Shown piece by piece: positions 1 through 6,372 of a stretch of 12,660 nt of DNA. A program made the position numbers and the translations under genes. Numbering within the stretch: the stretch's first letter is position 1; every line of letters begins with the position of its first letter. The DNA is taken from contig JBDTDI010000011.1 of the NCBI GenBank assembly GCA_039923155.1, positions 1 through 12,660 of the forward strand, in the 5' to 3' direction. The DNA is from Rhodococcus_D sp039923155. GTDB lineage: Bacteria; Actinomycetota; Actinomycetes; Mycobacteriales; Mycobacteriaceae. A model generated the notes under the pieces. It saw only the letters and a list, made by a program, of their open reading frames with translations, was not told the origin of the DNA and made no database searches.

Positions 1-17
1 TTGTCGGGGTGGGCGCC

Positions 18-23
18 TAAAAT
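18..23 (+). promoter_or_regulatory. Candidate -10 element of the HNH gene (leaderless)
   Basis: TAAAAT lies 7 nt before ATG 31, so transcription would start at or next to the start codon. There is no Shine-Dalgarno sequence. The -35 region would lie off the left edge, so only the -10 can be judged. Confidence 0.5.
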
Positions 24-30
24 CAACCGC

Positions 31-1704
31 ATGATCGAGACTCCGGTGGTGGGTGATGTTGGGGGCGGTGCTGCTGACCTTGAGATCCTCGCTGTGTCGG
101 TGCGGGCCGAGGGGGCAGCGGTCGCAGCGAAGCTCGCCGCCGCCGGGCGGTTGTGGCGGGCCGAGGTCGAGTCGGTGTGTCGGTCGGAGTTCATGGCCTG
201 CCAGGTGGCGACCGCCCTGTCGGTGTCCACCGGCATGGCCTACACCCTCATGCAGCTCGGTGACGACCTCGACCAACGCCTACCCGGCTGCCGCCTGGCC
301 CTGGGGCTGGGGCTGATCGACCTGGCCCGGGTACGGGTCATCGCCACCCAGACCGAGCACATCACCGACCCGCTGATCCTCGCTGAGGCGAAGCGGCAGA
401 TCCTCGCGGTGGTCCTGACCCCCGGACGGTGCTACACCCCGAACCAGGTGCGGGCGCTCGCGAACCGGGTCGTCACCCGCCTGGACCCCGACGCCGCCAT
501 CACACGGCGGGTGAAGGCGGAGCAGGACCGGGAGGTCACCGTGCGCCCCGCCACCGACGGCACGTCCACCCTGTGGGGGTGCCTGCGCGCGGTCGACGGC
601 GCCGACCTCGACACCGCACTACGCACCATGGCCCTGGGCGTGTGCGGGCAGGATCCCCGCACCCTCGCCCAAGCCCGCGCCGACGCCCTCCTCGCCCTCG
701 TCCGAGGACAGGACCACCTGCCGTGCCAGTGCGGCTCCCCAGGATGCCCCGACACCCCCACCGACGCCGCCAACGACACCGACGGTGAGCTCGATCCCGT
801 CGACAACGCGGGCGAGACCGCGCCCAGCAGGCGCAGGAGGCGGACCCGGGCCCGGAGCAACGTGGTGGTCCACGTCGTCGTCGACAACGCCACCCTGCTC
901 GGTGCCGCCGACCTACCCGGGGTACTGGCCCGCTACGGCATCATCGACCCCGACCTGGTCCGCACCCTCGCCGCCGACGCCCGCTGGCAACGCCTGCTCA
1001 CCCTCGACGGCATCCCCACCCACCTCGGACCACTCATCCCCCCCGGCACACCGCCCGACACCCCCCAAACGTTGCGCTACACCCCCACCCCACGGGTTGC
1101 TGACCGCGTCCGCACCCGCGACCAACACTGTCGCTTCCCCGCCTGCACCATCCCCGCCGCGTCCTGCGACCTCGACCACGTCACCCCCTACAACACGACC
1201 CACCCGTTGCTGGGTGGGCGGACGGTGGTCGCGAACCTGGCGTGCCTGTGCCGCTGGCACCACCGCGCCAAGACCGAGAAGGTCTGGACCGTCACCATGA
1301 ACACCGCCGCCCGACAGGACTGGACCGGACCCCACGGCCAGAAGCTCCACACCGAGCCCACCGGCATGCCCCCCACCCCCAACGGAACCGACCCACCCAG
1401 CACCAGCGCCCCCGTGCACCCCACCCCACCCGAACCACCACCCGCGTGGGACTTCCCACCCGACCACGAACCACCTGACGACTTCCCACCCGATGACCAC
1501 CCACCCCCGAGGTGGACCCCCGACGGACACTGGGCCAACGACCCCCTCAGCGACCGCGACCACACCCACGCCCTCACCGCCCTCGACGAACAAGACGCCG
1601 ACCACGCCCGCACCGAACGACTCATCCGACTCGGCGCACCCCGAAAATCGTTCGACAACGACACCTTCCACGTCAACGACCCCCACGAACCACCACCGTT
1701 CTGA
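31..1704 (+). CDS. DUF222 / HNH endonuclease domain protein (13E12-repeat type)
   Basis: 557 residues from ATG 31. The first ~220 residues are the alpha-helical DUF222 region. A small Cys cluster follows (C232, C234, C239), then an Arg-rich linker. The HNH domain lies at about 360-420, with C367, C372, C379, the D382-H383 pair in LDHV, N402, C405/C407, H410-H411 and K414. These match the zinc-supported HNH nuclease fold, so the catalytic His and Asn appear present. Residues ~440-557 are Pro/Asp/His-rich low complexity. The family is multicopy in actinobacteria and its role is unproven; mobile-element or DNA-repair links are only suggestions. An in-frame TTG at 1 would add 10 residues. ATG 31 is preferred because TAAAAT (18-23) sits 7 nt before it, as expected for a leaderless mRNA. 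The gene ends 46 bp before mrp. Confidence 0.85.
   Translation: MIETPVVGDVGGGAADLEILAVSVRAEGAAVAAKLAAAGRLWRAEVESVCRSEFMACQVATALSVSTGMAYTLMQLGDDLDQRLPGCRLALGLGLIDLARVRVIATQTEHITDPLILAEAKRQILAVVLTPGRCYTPNQVRALANRVVTRLDPDAAITRRVKAEQDREVTVRPATDGTSTLWGCLRAVDGADLDTALRTMALGVCGQDPRTLAQARADALLALVRGQDHLPCQCGSPGCPDTPTDAANDTDGELDPVDNAGETAPSRRRRRTRARSNVVVHVVVDNATLLGAADLPGVLARYGIIDPDLVRTLAADARWQRLLTLDGIPTHLGPLIPPGTPPDTPQTLRYTPTPRVADRVRTRDQHCRFPACTIPAASCDLDHVTPYNTTHPLLGGRTVVANLACLCRWHHRAKTEKVWTVTMNTAARQDWTGPHGQKLHTEPTGMPPTPNGTDPPSTSAPVHPTPPEPPPAWDFPPDHEPPDDFPPDDHPPPRWTPDGHWANDPLSDRDHTHALTALDEQDADHARTERLIRLGAPRKSFDNDTFHVNDPHEPPPF
1450..1493 (+). repeat. Short tandem coding repeat, 14-bp identical core, 30-bp period
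   Basis: GACTTCCCACCCGA occurs at 1450-1463 and again at 1480-1493, exactly 30 bp apart and in frame. It encodes two copies of a 10-residue Pro/Asp-rich unit beginning DFPPD in the C-terminal tail of the HNH protein. It is probably a local slippage or duplication product in a low-complexity tail, not a regulatory site. Confidence 0.6.
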
Positions 1705-1737
1705 ACGTGCACGGTCGGCAGGCGCGGCTGTGCCGCC

Positions 1738-1743
1738 TACAGT
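1738..1743 (+). promoter_or_regulatory. Candidate -10 element of mrp (leaderless)
   Basis: TACAGT lies 7 nt before ATG 1751. A weak -35-like TCGGCA at 1715-1720 is spaced by 17 nt. No good Shine-Dalgarno sequence precedes the ATG. A small GC-rich inverted repeat (about 1721-1737) overlaps the promoter spacer and could be a weak terminator for the HNH gene. Confidence 0.45.
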
Positions 1744-1750
1744 TGGGAAC

Positions 1751-2899
1751 ATGAGCTCTTCCACAACTCTGCCCAGCAGGGACGCCGTGCAATCGGCCCT
1801 CGCCAAGGTCGACGACCCTGAGATCCACAAGCCGATCACCGAGCTCAAGATGGTGAAGAGCATCGACGTGGCGGACGACGGCAGCATTGACGTAGCGATC
1901 TGGCTGACCGTGGCGGGCTGCCCCATGCGAACCGAGATCGTGCAGCGCGTGCAGACGGCGGTGGCCGACGTACCCGGCGCTGGCGAGGTGCGGGTGACGC
2001 TGGACGTGATGGACGACGAGCAGCGCACGCAGCTCCGCCAGCAGCTGCGTGGAGACACGTCCGAGCCGGTCATCCCCTTCGCCCAGCCGGGCTCGCTGAC
2101 CCGGGTCTACGCCGTGGCCTCCGGCAAGGGCGGTGTCGGCAAGTCCAGCGTCACCGTGAACCTGGCCGCGGCCATGGCCGCGAAGGGGCTCACGGTGGGC
2201 GTCCTGGACGCCGACATCTACGGCCACTCGGTGCCCCGGATGCTGGGCACCGATGCCCGCCCAACCCAGGTCGACCAGATGATCATGCCCCCGCAGTCGC
2301 ACGGGGTGCGGTTGATCTCCATCGCCCAGTTCACCAAGGGCAACGAGCCGGTGGTCTGGCGGGGTCCGATGCTGCACCGGGCGCTGCAGCAGTTTCTGGC
2401 CGACGTGTTCTGGGGCGACCTGGACGTGCTGCTGATGGACCTGCCGCCTGGCACCGGTGACATCGCCATCTCGGTGGCGCAGCTGGTGCCCGGGGCGGAG
2501 ATCCTGGTGGTCACCACCCCGCAACAGGCTGCGGCTGAGGTGGCGGAGCGGGCCGGGGCCATCGCCCTGCAGACCCGGCAGAAGATCGTCGGCGTCGTGG
2601 AGAACATGTCGTGGATGGAGCTGCCCGACGGCACCCGGATGGAGGTTTTCGGCTCCGGTGGCGGCCAGATGGTTGCGGACACGCTCACCCGCGCGGTCGG
2701 CTCAACAGTCCCCCTGCTCGGGCAGATCCCGCTCGAGACCGCGGTTCGGGTGGGCGGCGACGCGGGTGTGCCCATCGTGCTCAGCGATCCGGACTCCCCC
2801 GCCGCCAAGGCTCTGCAGTCGGTGGCCGATCGGCTCAGCACCCGAGCGCGAGGTCTGGCGGGGATGTCGCTGAACGTCAGCCCACGCCGCACCGCCTGA
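1751..2899 (+). CDS. mrp: Mrp/ApbC-family iron-sulfur cluster carrier ATPase
   Basis: 382 residues. Residues ~10-85 form a MIP18 (DUF59) domain, with its conserved cysteine at C57 in AGCP. Residues ~115-365 are the Mrp/NBP35-type P-loop ATPase: Walker A GKGGVGKS at 125-132, DAD at 153-155, and Walker B-like MDLPPGTGD with D230. The family binds and transfers [4Fe-4S] clusters to apoproteins in the cytosol, with ATP hydrolysis. ENMSW (284-288) is followed by LPDGTRMEVFGSGGG, where E. coli-type proteins carry a CxxC motif. C57 is the only cysteine in the protein, so cluster binding must differ. From memory, actinobacterial Mrp proteins share this loss. The gene converges on tatB, and the stop codons are separated by a hairpin. 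Confidence 0.93.
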   Translation: MSSSTTLPSRDAVQSALAKVDDPEIHKPITELKMVKSIDVADDGSIDVAIWLTVAGCPMRTEIVQRVQTAVADVPGAGEVRVTLDVMDDEQRTQLRQQLRGDTSEPVIPFAQPGSLTRVYAVASGKGGVGKSSVTVNLAAAMAAKGLTVGVLDADIYGHSVPRMLGTDARPTQVDQMIMPPQSHGVRLISIAQFTKGNEPVVWRGPMLHRALQQFLADVFWGDLDVLLMDLPPGTGDIAISVAQLVPGAEILVVTTPQQAAAEVAERAGAIALQTRQKIVGVVENMSWMELPDGTRMEVFGSGGGQMVADTLTRAVGSTVPLLGQIPLETAVRVGGDAGVPIVLSDPDSPAAKALQSVADRLSTRARGLAGMSLNVSPRRTA

Positions 2900-2927
2900 G
2901 CGGCAGCACCTCCAGCGGAGGTCTCAG
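2896..2927. terminator. Bidirectional hairpin between convergent mrp and tatB
   Basis: ACCTCC (2908-2913) and GGAGGT (2917-2922) form a perfect 6-bp stem with a 3-nt loop. It is flanked by CTGAG (2896-2900) and CTCAG (2923-2927), a second inverted pair that holds both stop codons. There is no T-run on either side, so intrinsic termination is plausible but not proven. Confidence 0.45.
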
Positions 2928-3349
2928 GTGGCGTCGGGATCAAACGGCGGCCGCTCACCCTTCGCCAGCGGAACCGGCGCGTTCACCGGGTCGAAGGTCT
3001 TCGCCTTGGTCATCGAGATTGGGTTCGCCGACGCGGGGTCCACGGTGCCGGCAGCGGCGGTGTCACCGAACATCGAGGCTGGCTCCCCGTCGAACAGGTG
3101 CTTGGTGATCGCGGCACGCGGGCTCATCCCCCGCAGCTGCTGCAGGTCGGCCAACGGCTTGCGCAGGTCGTCGAACTCCGGTCCCAGCTGGTCCTTGAGC
3201 TGATCGCGGGCTCCGGTCCCGTACTCCCGGAGCTGCCGCACGGTACGGCCCAGCCACGCTGCCGCTCCCGGTAGGCGCTCCGGGCCGAGCACGAACAACC
3301 CGACGAACATCAGCAGGGCGATCTCGCCCCAGCCCACGTTGGCGAACAC
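2924..3349 (-). CDS. tatB: Sec-independent protein translocase subunit TatB
   Basis: 141 residues from a GTG start. It has one N-terminal membrane helix (about residues 5-22) with the TatB-type acidic residue E9. The hinge GPERLP (22-27) follows, then an amphipathic region (about 28-60). The central block, with PEFDDLR and RGMSPRAAITKHLFDG, closely resembles mycobacterial TatB as I recall it. The C-terminal tail is disordered and ends PPFDPDAT. TatB receives twin-arginine precursors in the TatBC complex at the cytoplasmic membrane. The start lies 28 nt after the htrA stop, so it is the last gene of the sigE-rseA-htrA-tatB run. No strong ribosome binding site is visible, which suggests translational coupling. 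A TatA identity is less likely because of the Glu in the helix and the long tail. Confidence 0.95.
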   Translation of the reverse strand: MFANVGWGEIALLMFVGLFVLGPERLPGAAAWLGRTVRQLREYGTGARDQLKDQLGPEFDDLRKPLADLQQLRGMSPRAAITKHLFDGEPASMFGDTAAAGTVDPASANPISMTKAKTFDPVNAPVPLAKGERPPFDPDAT

Positions 3350-3377
3350 GACGCGAGCCTACGCGGGAGCGGGGCGC

Positions 3378-4859
3378 TCAGTCGGAGCGCAGGGTCACGG
3401 AGAGGTCGACGGTGCGCCCCGCGCGAACCACCTGCACCGTCACCGGGACGCCGATCCGCTCCTCCATGACGGCGACCGAGAGCTCATCGGCACTGACGAT
3501 CTTGCGGTCGCCGACCTTGATGATCACATCGCCCTCCCTGACCCCGGCCGCGGCCGCGGGGCTACCGTCCTGGACGTTCGCGACCTGGGCACCGACGGTG
3601 AGACCGTCCGTCACCGAGCGGGCGTTGACCCCCAGCTCGGGATGGGTTGCCCGCCCGGTGCGGATCAGCTCCTGGGCGACCTTGGCGACCTCGTCCACGG
3701 GGATGGCGAACCCCAGACCGATCGAGCCACCCGACTCGGCGCCGGAGGTACGGATGGCCGAGTTGATGGCCACCACCCGCCCCTGCAGGTCGACCAGCGG
3801 TCCCCCCGAGTTCCCCGGGTTGATCGCCGCATCGGTCTGCACCGCGTCGATCACCGCGTTGGTGTCCGAGCCGTCGCCGGCCAGGCGCACCGGACGGTCG
3901 ACGGCGCTCACCACTCCTGTCGTCACCGTCCCGGCCAGACCCAGCGGGGAGCCGATGGCGATGACCCGGTCACCGACGGCGAGATCGGCGGAGCGCCCGA
4001 GCTGCGCCACCGTCGGGTTGGTCACCTTGGCCTGCAGCACCGCCAGGTCGGTCTTGGTGTCGCGCCCCACGATCGTGGCCGCGGCCCGCGTGCCGTCGGA
4101 GAACACCACGTACAGGGTCGTGTTCTGCGGGTCGTTGGCGGCCTGGGAGATGACGTGGTTGTTGGTGACGATGTAGCCCGCGCCGTCGATCACCACGCCG
4201 GAGCCCGTGCCGCCGGTGCTCCCGCTGCGCGACTCGACCGACACCACGGCGGGCAGCACCGCCGCGGCGACCGCGGCGACCCCGTCGGTACCGGCGGCAC
4301 TCTCCTCAGCCTGCACCTGGGCCAGGGTCACGCTGGGGTCGGTGAGCGAGCGGCTCGCGCGATCGGCGCCGAGCACCACTCCGCCGCCCAGCACCCCCAC
4401 GAGCAGCGCCACCACCCCGAGCACGACCAGCGCGCGGGGATGCACCCGGGCGCCGAACAGCACCTCCCGCACCCCGAGACGCGGACCAGGATCGCGAGGT
4501 TCGACCTGTTCGGTGCCCAGTGCCGGCGGCCCGAGCACTGCGCCGGCGCTCGGGTCCCGCCAGGGGTCTGCACCACCGCCACCGCCCGAGGGCTCAGCGC
4601 CACTGGTGTCCGAGGCGTCGGGGTCACGCTGCAAGGTGCTCGGCGCACCAGGGGGTCGGCCGAACGCTTCGGCCAGCAGTGGGTCGGGCGCCGAGACCAG
4701 ACCCACCCTGGGGTCAGCGCGTCGGGAACCGACAGGGGCAAACGACTCGGAGGTTCCTGCGGGCCGGGAGAAGACGGCAGCCTCGGACGGATCCACCGGA
4801 GGCCGGTACACCGGAAGGGGAGGCATCCGCGCCGGGCCGGCGCTGGGTCGATCACTCAT
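3378..4859 (-). CDS. htrA: Membrane-anchored HtrA/DegP-type serine protease with PDZ domain
   Basis: 493 residues from ATG 4859. Residues 1-140 are a cytoplasmic Pro-rich region containing VYRPPVDP and DPWRDP blocks, as in M. tuberculosis HtrA. One membrane helix lies at ~142-164. The extracytoplasmic trypsin-like domain (about 195-395) has the full triad: H235 (NNHV), D271 (TDLAVL) and S351 (GNSGG). A single PDZ domain spans about 405-490. The family degrades or refolds damaged envelope proteins. The start is 47 nt after the rseA stop. A TTG at 4991 would add 44 residues but would lie inside rseA, so ATG was preferred; the Shine-Dalgarno sequence is weak. In mycobacteria this gene follows rseA in the sigE locus. 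Reading-frame statistics at the rseA/htrA border are odd and are treated as a finding. Confidence 0.94.
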   Translation of the reverse strand: MSDRPSAGPARMPPLPVYRPPVDPSEAAVFSRPAGTSESFAPVGSRRADPRVGLVSAPDPLLAEAFGRPPGAPSTLQRDPDASDTSGAEPSGGGGGADPWRDPSAGAVLGPPALGTEQVEPRDPGPRLGVREVLFGARVHPRALVVLGVVALLVGVLGGGVVLGADRASRSLTDPSVTLAQVQAEESAAGTDGVAAVAAAVLPAVVSVESRSGSTGGTGSGVVIDGAGYIVTNNHVISQAANDPQNTTLYVVFSDGTRAAATIVGRDTKTDLAVLQAKVTNPTVAQLGRSADLAVGDRVIAIGSPLGLAGTVTTGVVSAVDRPVRLAGDGSDTNAVIDAVQTDAAINPGNSGGPLVDLQGRVVAINSAIRTSGAESGGSIGLGFAIPVDEVAKVAQELIRTGRATHPELGVNARSVTDGLTVGAQVANVQDGSPAAAAGVREGDVIIKVGDRKIVSADELSVAVMEERIGVPVTVQVVRAGRTVDLSVTLRSD

Positions 4860-4906
4860 CGTGGGCGGTCCGAACCCCTCGGTCGGGCGAGCGTTGGTCC
4901 GGCCGG

Positions 4907-5440
4907 TCAGGCCGGCGGTCGGTGACGGCGGTCGGTGTCGGCGGTGCCAGCCTGCCCGTCCGCGGGTAAAGTTGGCGTCTGCCAACGACAAGTCGGCGGT
5001 GACGACGAGCTTGTCGCGCCGAACTCATCCGGTCGAAGCACCGCCACCCAACCACCGTTCTCGTCCAGGACCACGGCCCCACGGGTGGCCGAGCCCGGCA
5101 CCCACCCGTGATCGCCGCCCGCGCCCGGAATTCCGCGCAGCGCACCCAGGAGCTCGATCGGCACGCGGGGCACCGGCGCTCCCCGCACCGCACTGCGGGC
5201 CTGGACCTGGGCGCGGACCTCGTCGCTGCACTCCACGCAGCCCGCGACGTGGGCGGCGGCACGCTGGTGCGCGCCCAGCGACAGCTCACCGTCCACGAAG
5301 GCCACCAACGCCTCCGTGCCGAGGTGCTCCTCACCCAGGGCGTGCCCGGCATGACCGATGACGCGCTCGCCCACGCTGCGCGCCCGGTGCGCCCAGGAAG
5401 AAGGCCCAGCGGTCTCACGCCGCCCTCGGTCGTCCTGCAC
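4907..5440 (-). CDS. rseA: RseA-type zinc-binding anti-sigma factor of SigE
   Basis: 177 residues from GTG 5440. The start is set by AGGAGG 5 nt upstream, the best ribosome binding site in the window. H39 of EEHLGTEAL, followed by AFVDGEL and the H64-x3-C68-x2-C71 motif, gives the ZAS anti-sigma signature. The HL...EA..AFVDGEL block also occurs in mycobacterial RseA. The family binds its ECF sigma factor in the cytoplasm and holds it inactive; in M. tuberculosis, release involves phosphorylation and Clp proteolysis. No transmembrane helix is seen, so it is a soluble anti-sigma factor. It begins 56 nt after the sigE stop. The last ~36 codons look less coding-like than the rest and include a rare TTA leucine codon (4969-4967). 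Codon use there favours another frame. Confidence 0.85.
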   Translation of the reverse strand: MQDDRGRRETAGPSSWAHRARSVGERVIGHAGHALGEEHLGTEALVAFVDGELSLGAHQRAAAHVAGCVECSDEVRAQVQARSAVRGAPVPRVPIELLGALRGIPGAGGDHGWVPGSATRGAVVLDENGGWVAVLRPDEFGATSSSSPPTCRWQTPTLPADGQAGTADTDRRHRPPA

Positions 5441-5496
5441 CCGCGCCTCCTGTCCCTGGGTGGCCCGATCCTGCGTGCCCGCCGTCAGGCTGCAGG

Positions 5497-6132
5497 TCAG
5501 CCCGCCGCCACCGCGTCGGAGTCCATCTTGCCCCTGCTCTCGAGAAACGTCCGCAGCGCTTGCCGACCACGGTGGATCCGGCTGCGCACGGTGCCGAGCT
5601 TCACGCCCAGCGTCGCGCCGATCTGCTCGTAGGACAACCCCTCCACGTCGCAGAGCACCACCGCAGCGCGAAACTCCGGGGCCAGCGAGTCGAGAGCCTC
5701 CTGGAGGTCGGGGTCCAGGTTGCTCGCGCTCCACGCCTGTTCAGGACTAGGTCCGTCACCCGGCACCCGGTCGTAGTCCTCGGGCAGTGCCTCCATCCGA
5801 ACCCGGTTGCGGCGACGCACCATGTCCAGGAACAGGTTTGTGGTGATCCTGTGCATCCAGCCCTCGAAGGTGCCCGGCTGGTAGGTCGACAGCGACCGGA
5901 ACACGCGGATGAACGTCTCCTGGGTCAGATCCTCCGCGTCCTGGGCGTTGCCCGAGAGGCGGTAGGCCAACCGGTAGGTGCGGTCGGCGTGCTGACGCAC
6001 CACCTCGTCCCACGTGGGAAGCGTCCAGGCCGGCGCGGGGCGGTCGTCGGGCCCGGTGCCGACGACGGCCCCGGTCGGGACGGTCGACCGGACATCGCCG
6101 TGCTCGCTGCTGCTCACCAAGGTGGTACTCAT
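5497..6132 (-). CDS. sigE: ECF RNA polymerase sigma factor SigE
   Basis: 211 residues from ATG 6132. Sigma region 2 lies at ~43-109 (VRQHADRTYRLAYRLSG, DLTQETFIRVFRS, FEGWMHRITTNLFLD). Sigma region 4 lies at ~143-197 (EFRAAVVLCDVEGLSYEQIG, then the helix-turn-helix with GTVRSRIHRGRQALR). From memory the core is nearly identical to M. tuberculosis SigE, the envelope-stress sigma factor controlled by RseA. GGGAGGT precedes ATG 6132 by a long 13-nt spacing. An upstream GTG at 6174 (225 residues) has GAGG at 5 nt, so the start is uncertain; mycobacterial sigE also has alternative starts. It heads the sigE-rseA-htrA-tatB run. The upstream interval holds a paired repeat and a hairpin. Confidence 0.95.
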   Translation of the reverse strand: MSTTLVSSSEHGDVRSTVPTGAVVGTGPDDRPAPAWTLPTWDEVVRQHADRTYRLAYRLSGNAQDAEDLTQETFIRVFRSLSTYQPGTFEGWMHRITTNLFLDMVRRRNRVRMEALPEDYDRVPGDGPSPEQAWSASNLDPDLQEALDSLAPEFRAAVVLCDVEGLSYEQIGATLGVKLGTVRSRIHRGRQALRTFLESRGKMDSDAVAAG

Positions 6133-6199
6133 CGGCTTCGCGTGGACCTCCCTGCGGCATGTTGGCCACGTCACGGTGGCCTCGTCATGCTCAGCGTTG

Positions 6200-6239
6200 C
6201 GGACGCTGCGGGTGTTCCCGCAGCCGGTTCGAGCGTCCG
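6200..6239 (-). promoter_or_regulatory. Nested inverted repeat in the sigE leader, with an ECF-like -35
   Basis: GCTGCGGG (6205-6212) and CCCGCAGC (6217-6224) form a perfect 8-bp stem with a 4-nt loop. An outer pair, CGGACGC (6200-6206) and GCGTCCG (6233-6239), encloses or competes with it. On the minus strand the hairpin contains GGGAAC (6219-6214), an ECF-sigma -35-like element, 17 nt before CGCTGA (6196-6191), a poor match to a GTT-type -10. It may be an RNA structure in the sigE leader, an autoregulated promoter or an operator. The sequence cannot decide between these. Confidence 0.4.
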
Positions 6240-6296
6240 GGGGGATCCCGGATCAGCCCCAAGGATGGCCTGCCCCGGTGAGCCGAAGATGAGAAC

Positions 6297-6315
6297 CACC
6301 TGAGCGACACCTGAG
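6297..6315 (-). promoter_or_regulatory. Paired 8-bp direct repeat upstream of sigE (MprA-box-like)
   Basis: CTCAGGTG occurs twice on the minus strand (6315-6308 and 6304-6297), separated by 3 nt. This makes a 19-bp element with an 11-bp period, so both copies face the same side of the helix. It lies 164 bp upstream of sigE ATG 6132 and 57 bp from the divergent methyltransferase start. MprA of M. tuberculosis is known to bind two 8-bp direct repeats and to control sigE, so a response-regulator site is the favoured reading. The match is by architecture and from memory. Confidence 0.5.
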
Positions 6316-6360
6316 AGTTTTCGTCCCGCGCGCCTGGTTCCGAGCCCGCCCGGGCAGCGC

Positions 6361-6366
6361 TACCCT
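6361..6366 (+). promoter_or_regulatory. Candidate -10 element of the O-methyltransferase gene (leaderless)
   Basis: TACCCT lies 6 nt before GTG 6373, with a partial -35 match TTCCGA (6338-6343) at 17-nt spacing. No Shine-Dalgarno sequence is present. This supports GTG 6373 as both the transcription and translation start. Confidence 0.5.
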
Positions 6367-6372
6367 GCGCGA

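Noticed and set aside
31..1704. HNH gene as part of a homing intron, intein or restriction-modification system
   Set aside because: No intron or intein borders and no methylase partner are seen. The DUF222 fusion is a common free-standing actinobacterial family.
1721..1737. GC-rich inverted repeat between the HNH gene and mrp as a terminator
   Set aside because: The stem is short or bulged, has no T-run, and overlaps the mrp promoter spacer. The evidence is too weak for a separate feature.
913..2073. Long minus-strand open frame antisense to the HNH gene and mrp
   Set aside because: It is a shadow of GC-rich codon use: Gly/Val/Arg-rich low-complexity product, no family features, and it spans two real genes.
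3339..4925. Long plus-strand open frame antisense to htrA
   Set aside because: The product is Arg/Gly/His-rich with no recognisable domain, and the opposite strand has a full HtrA with its catalytic triad.
4860..4991. TTG 4991 as the htrA start, adding 44 residues
   Set aside because: It lies inside rseA, has no ribosome binding site, and the homologous protein begins near ATG 4859. The coding-like signal upstream is reported as a possible frame switch instead.
6133..6174. GTG 6174 as the sigE start
   Set aside because: It has GAGG at good spacing, but the extra 14 residues look non-coding and ATG 6132 follows GGGAGGT. It is kept as an alternative, not preferred.
6318..6341. GGAACC on the minus strand (6341-6336) as an ECF -35 for sigE
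   Set aside because: No GTT- or CGT-type -10 lies at 16-19 nt downstream, so the match is to the -35 alone.
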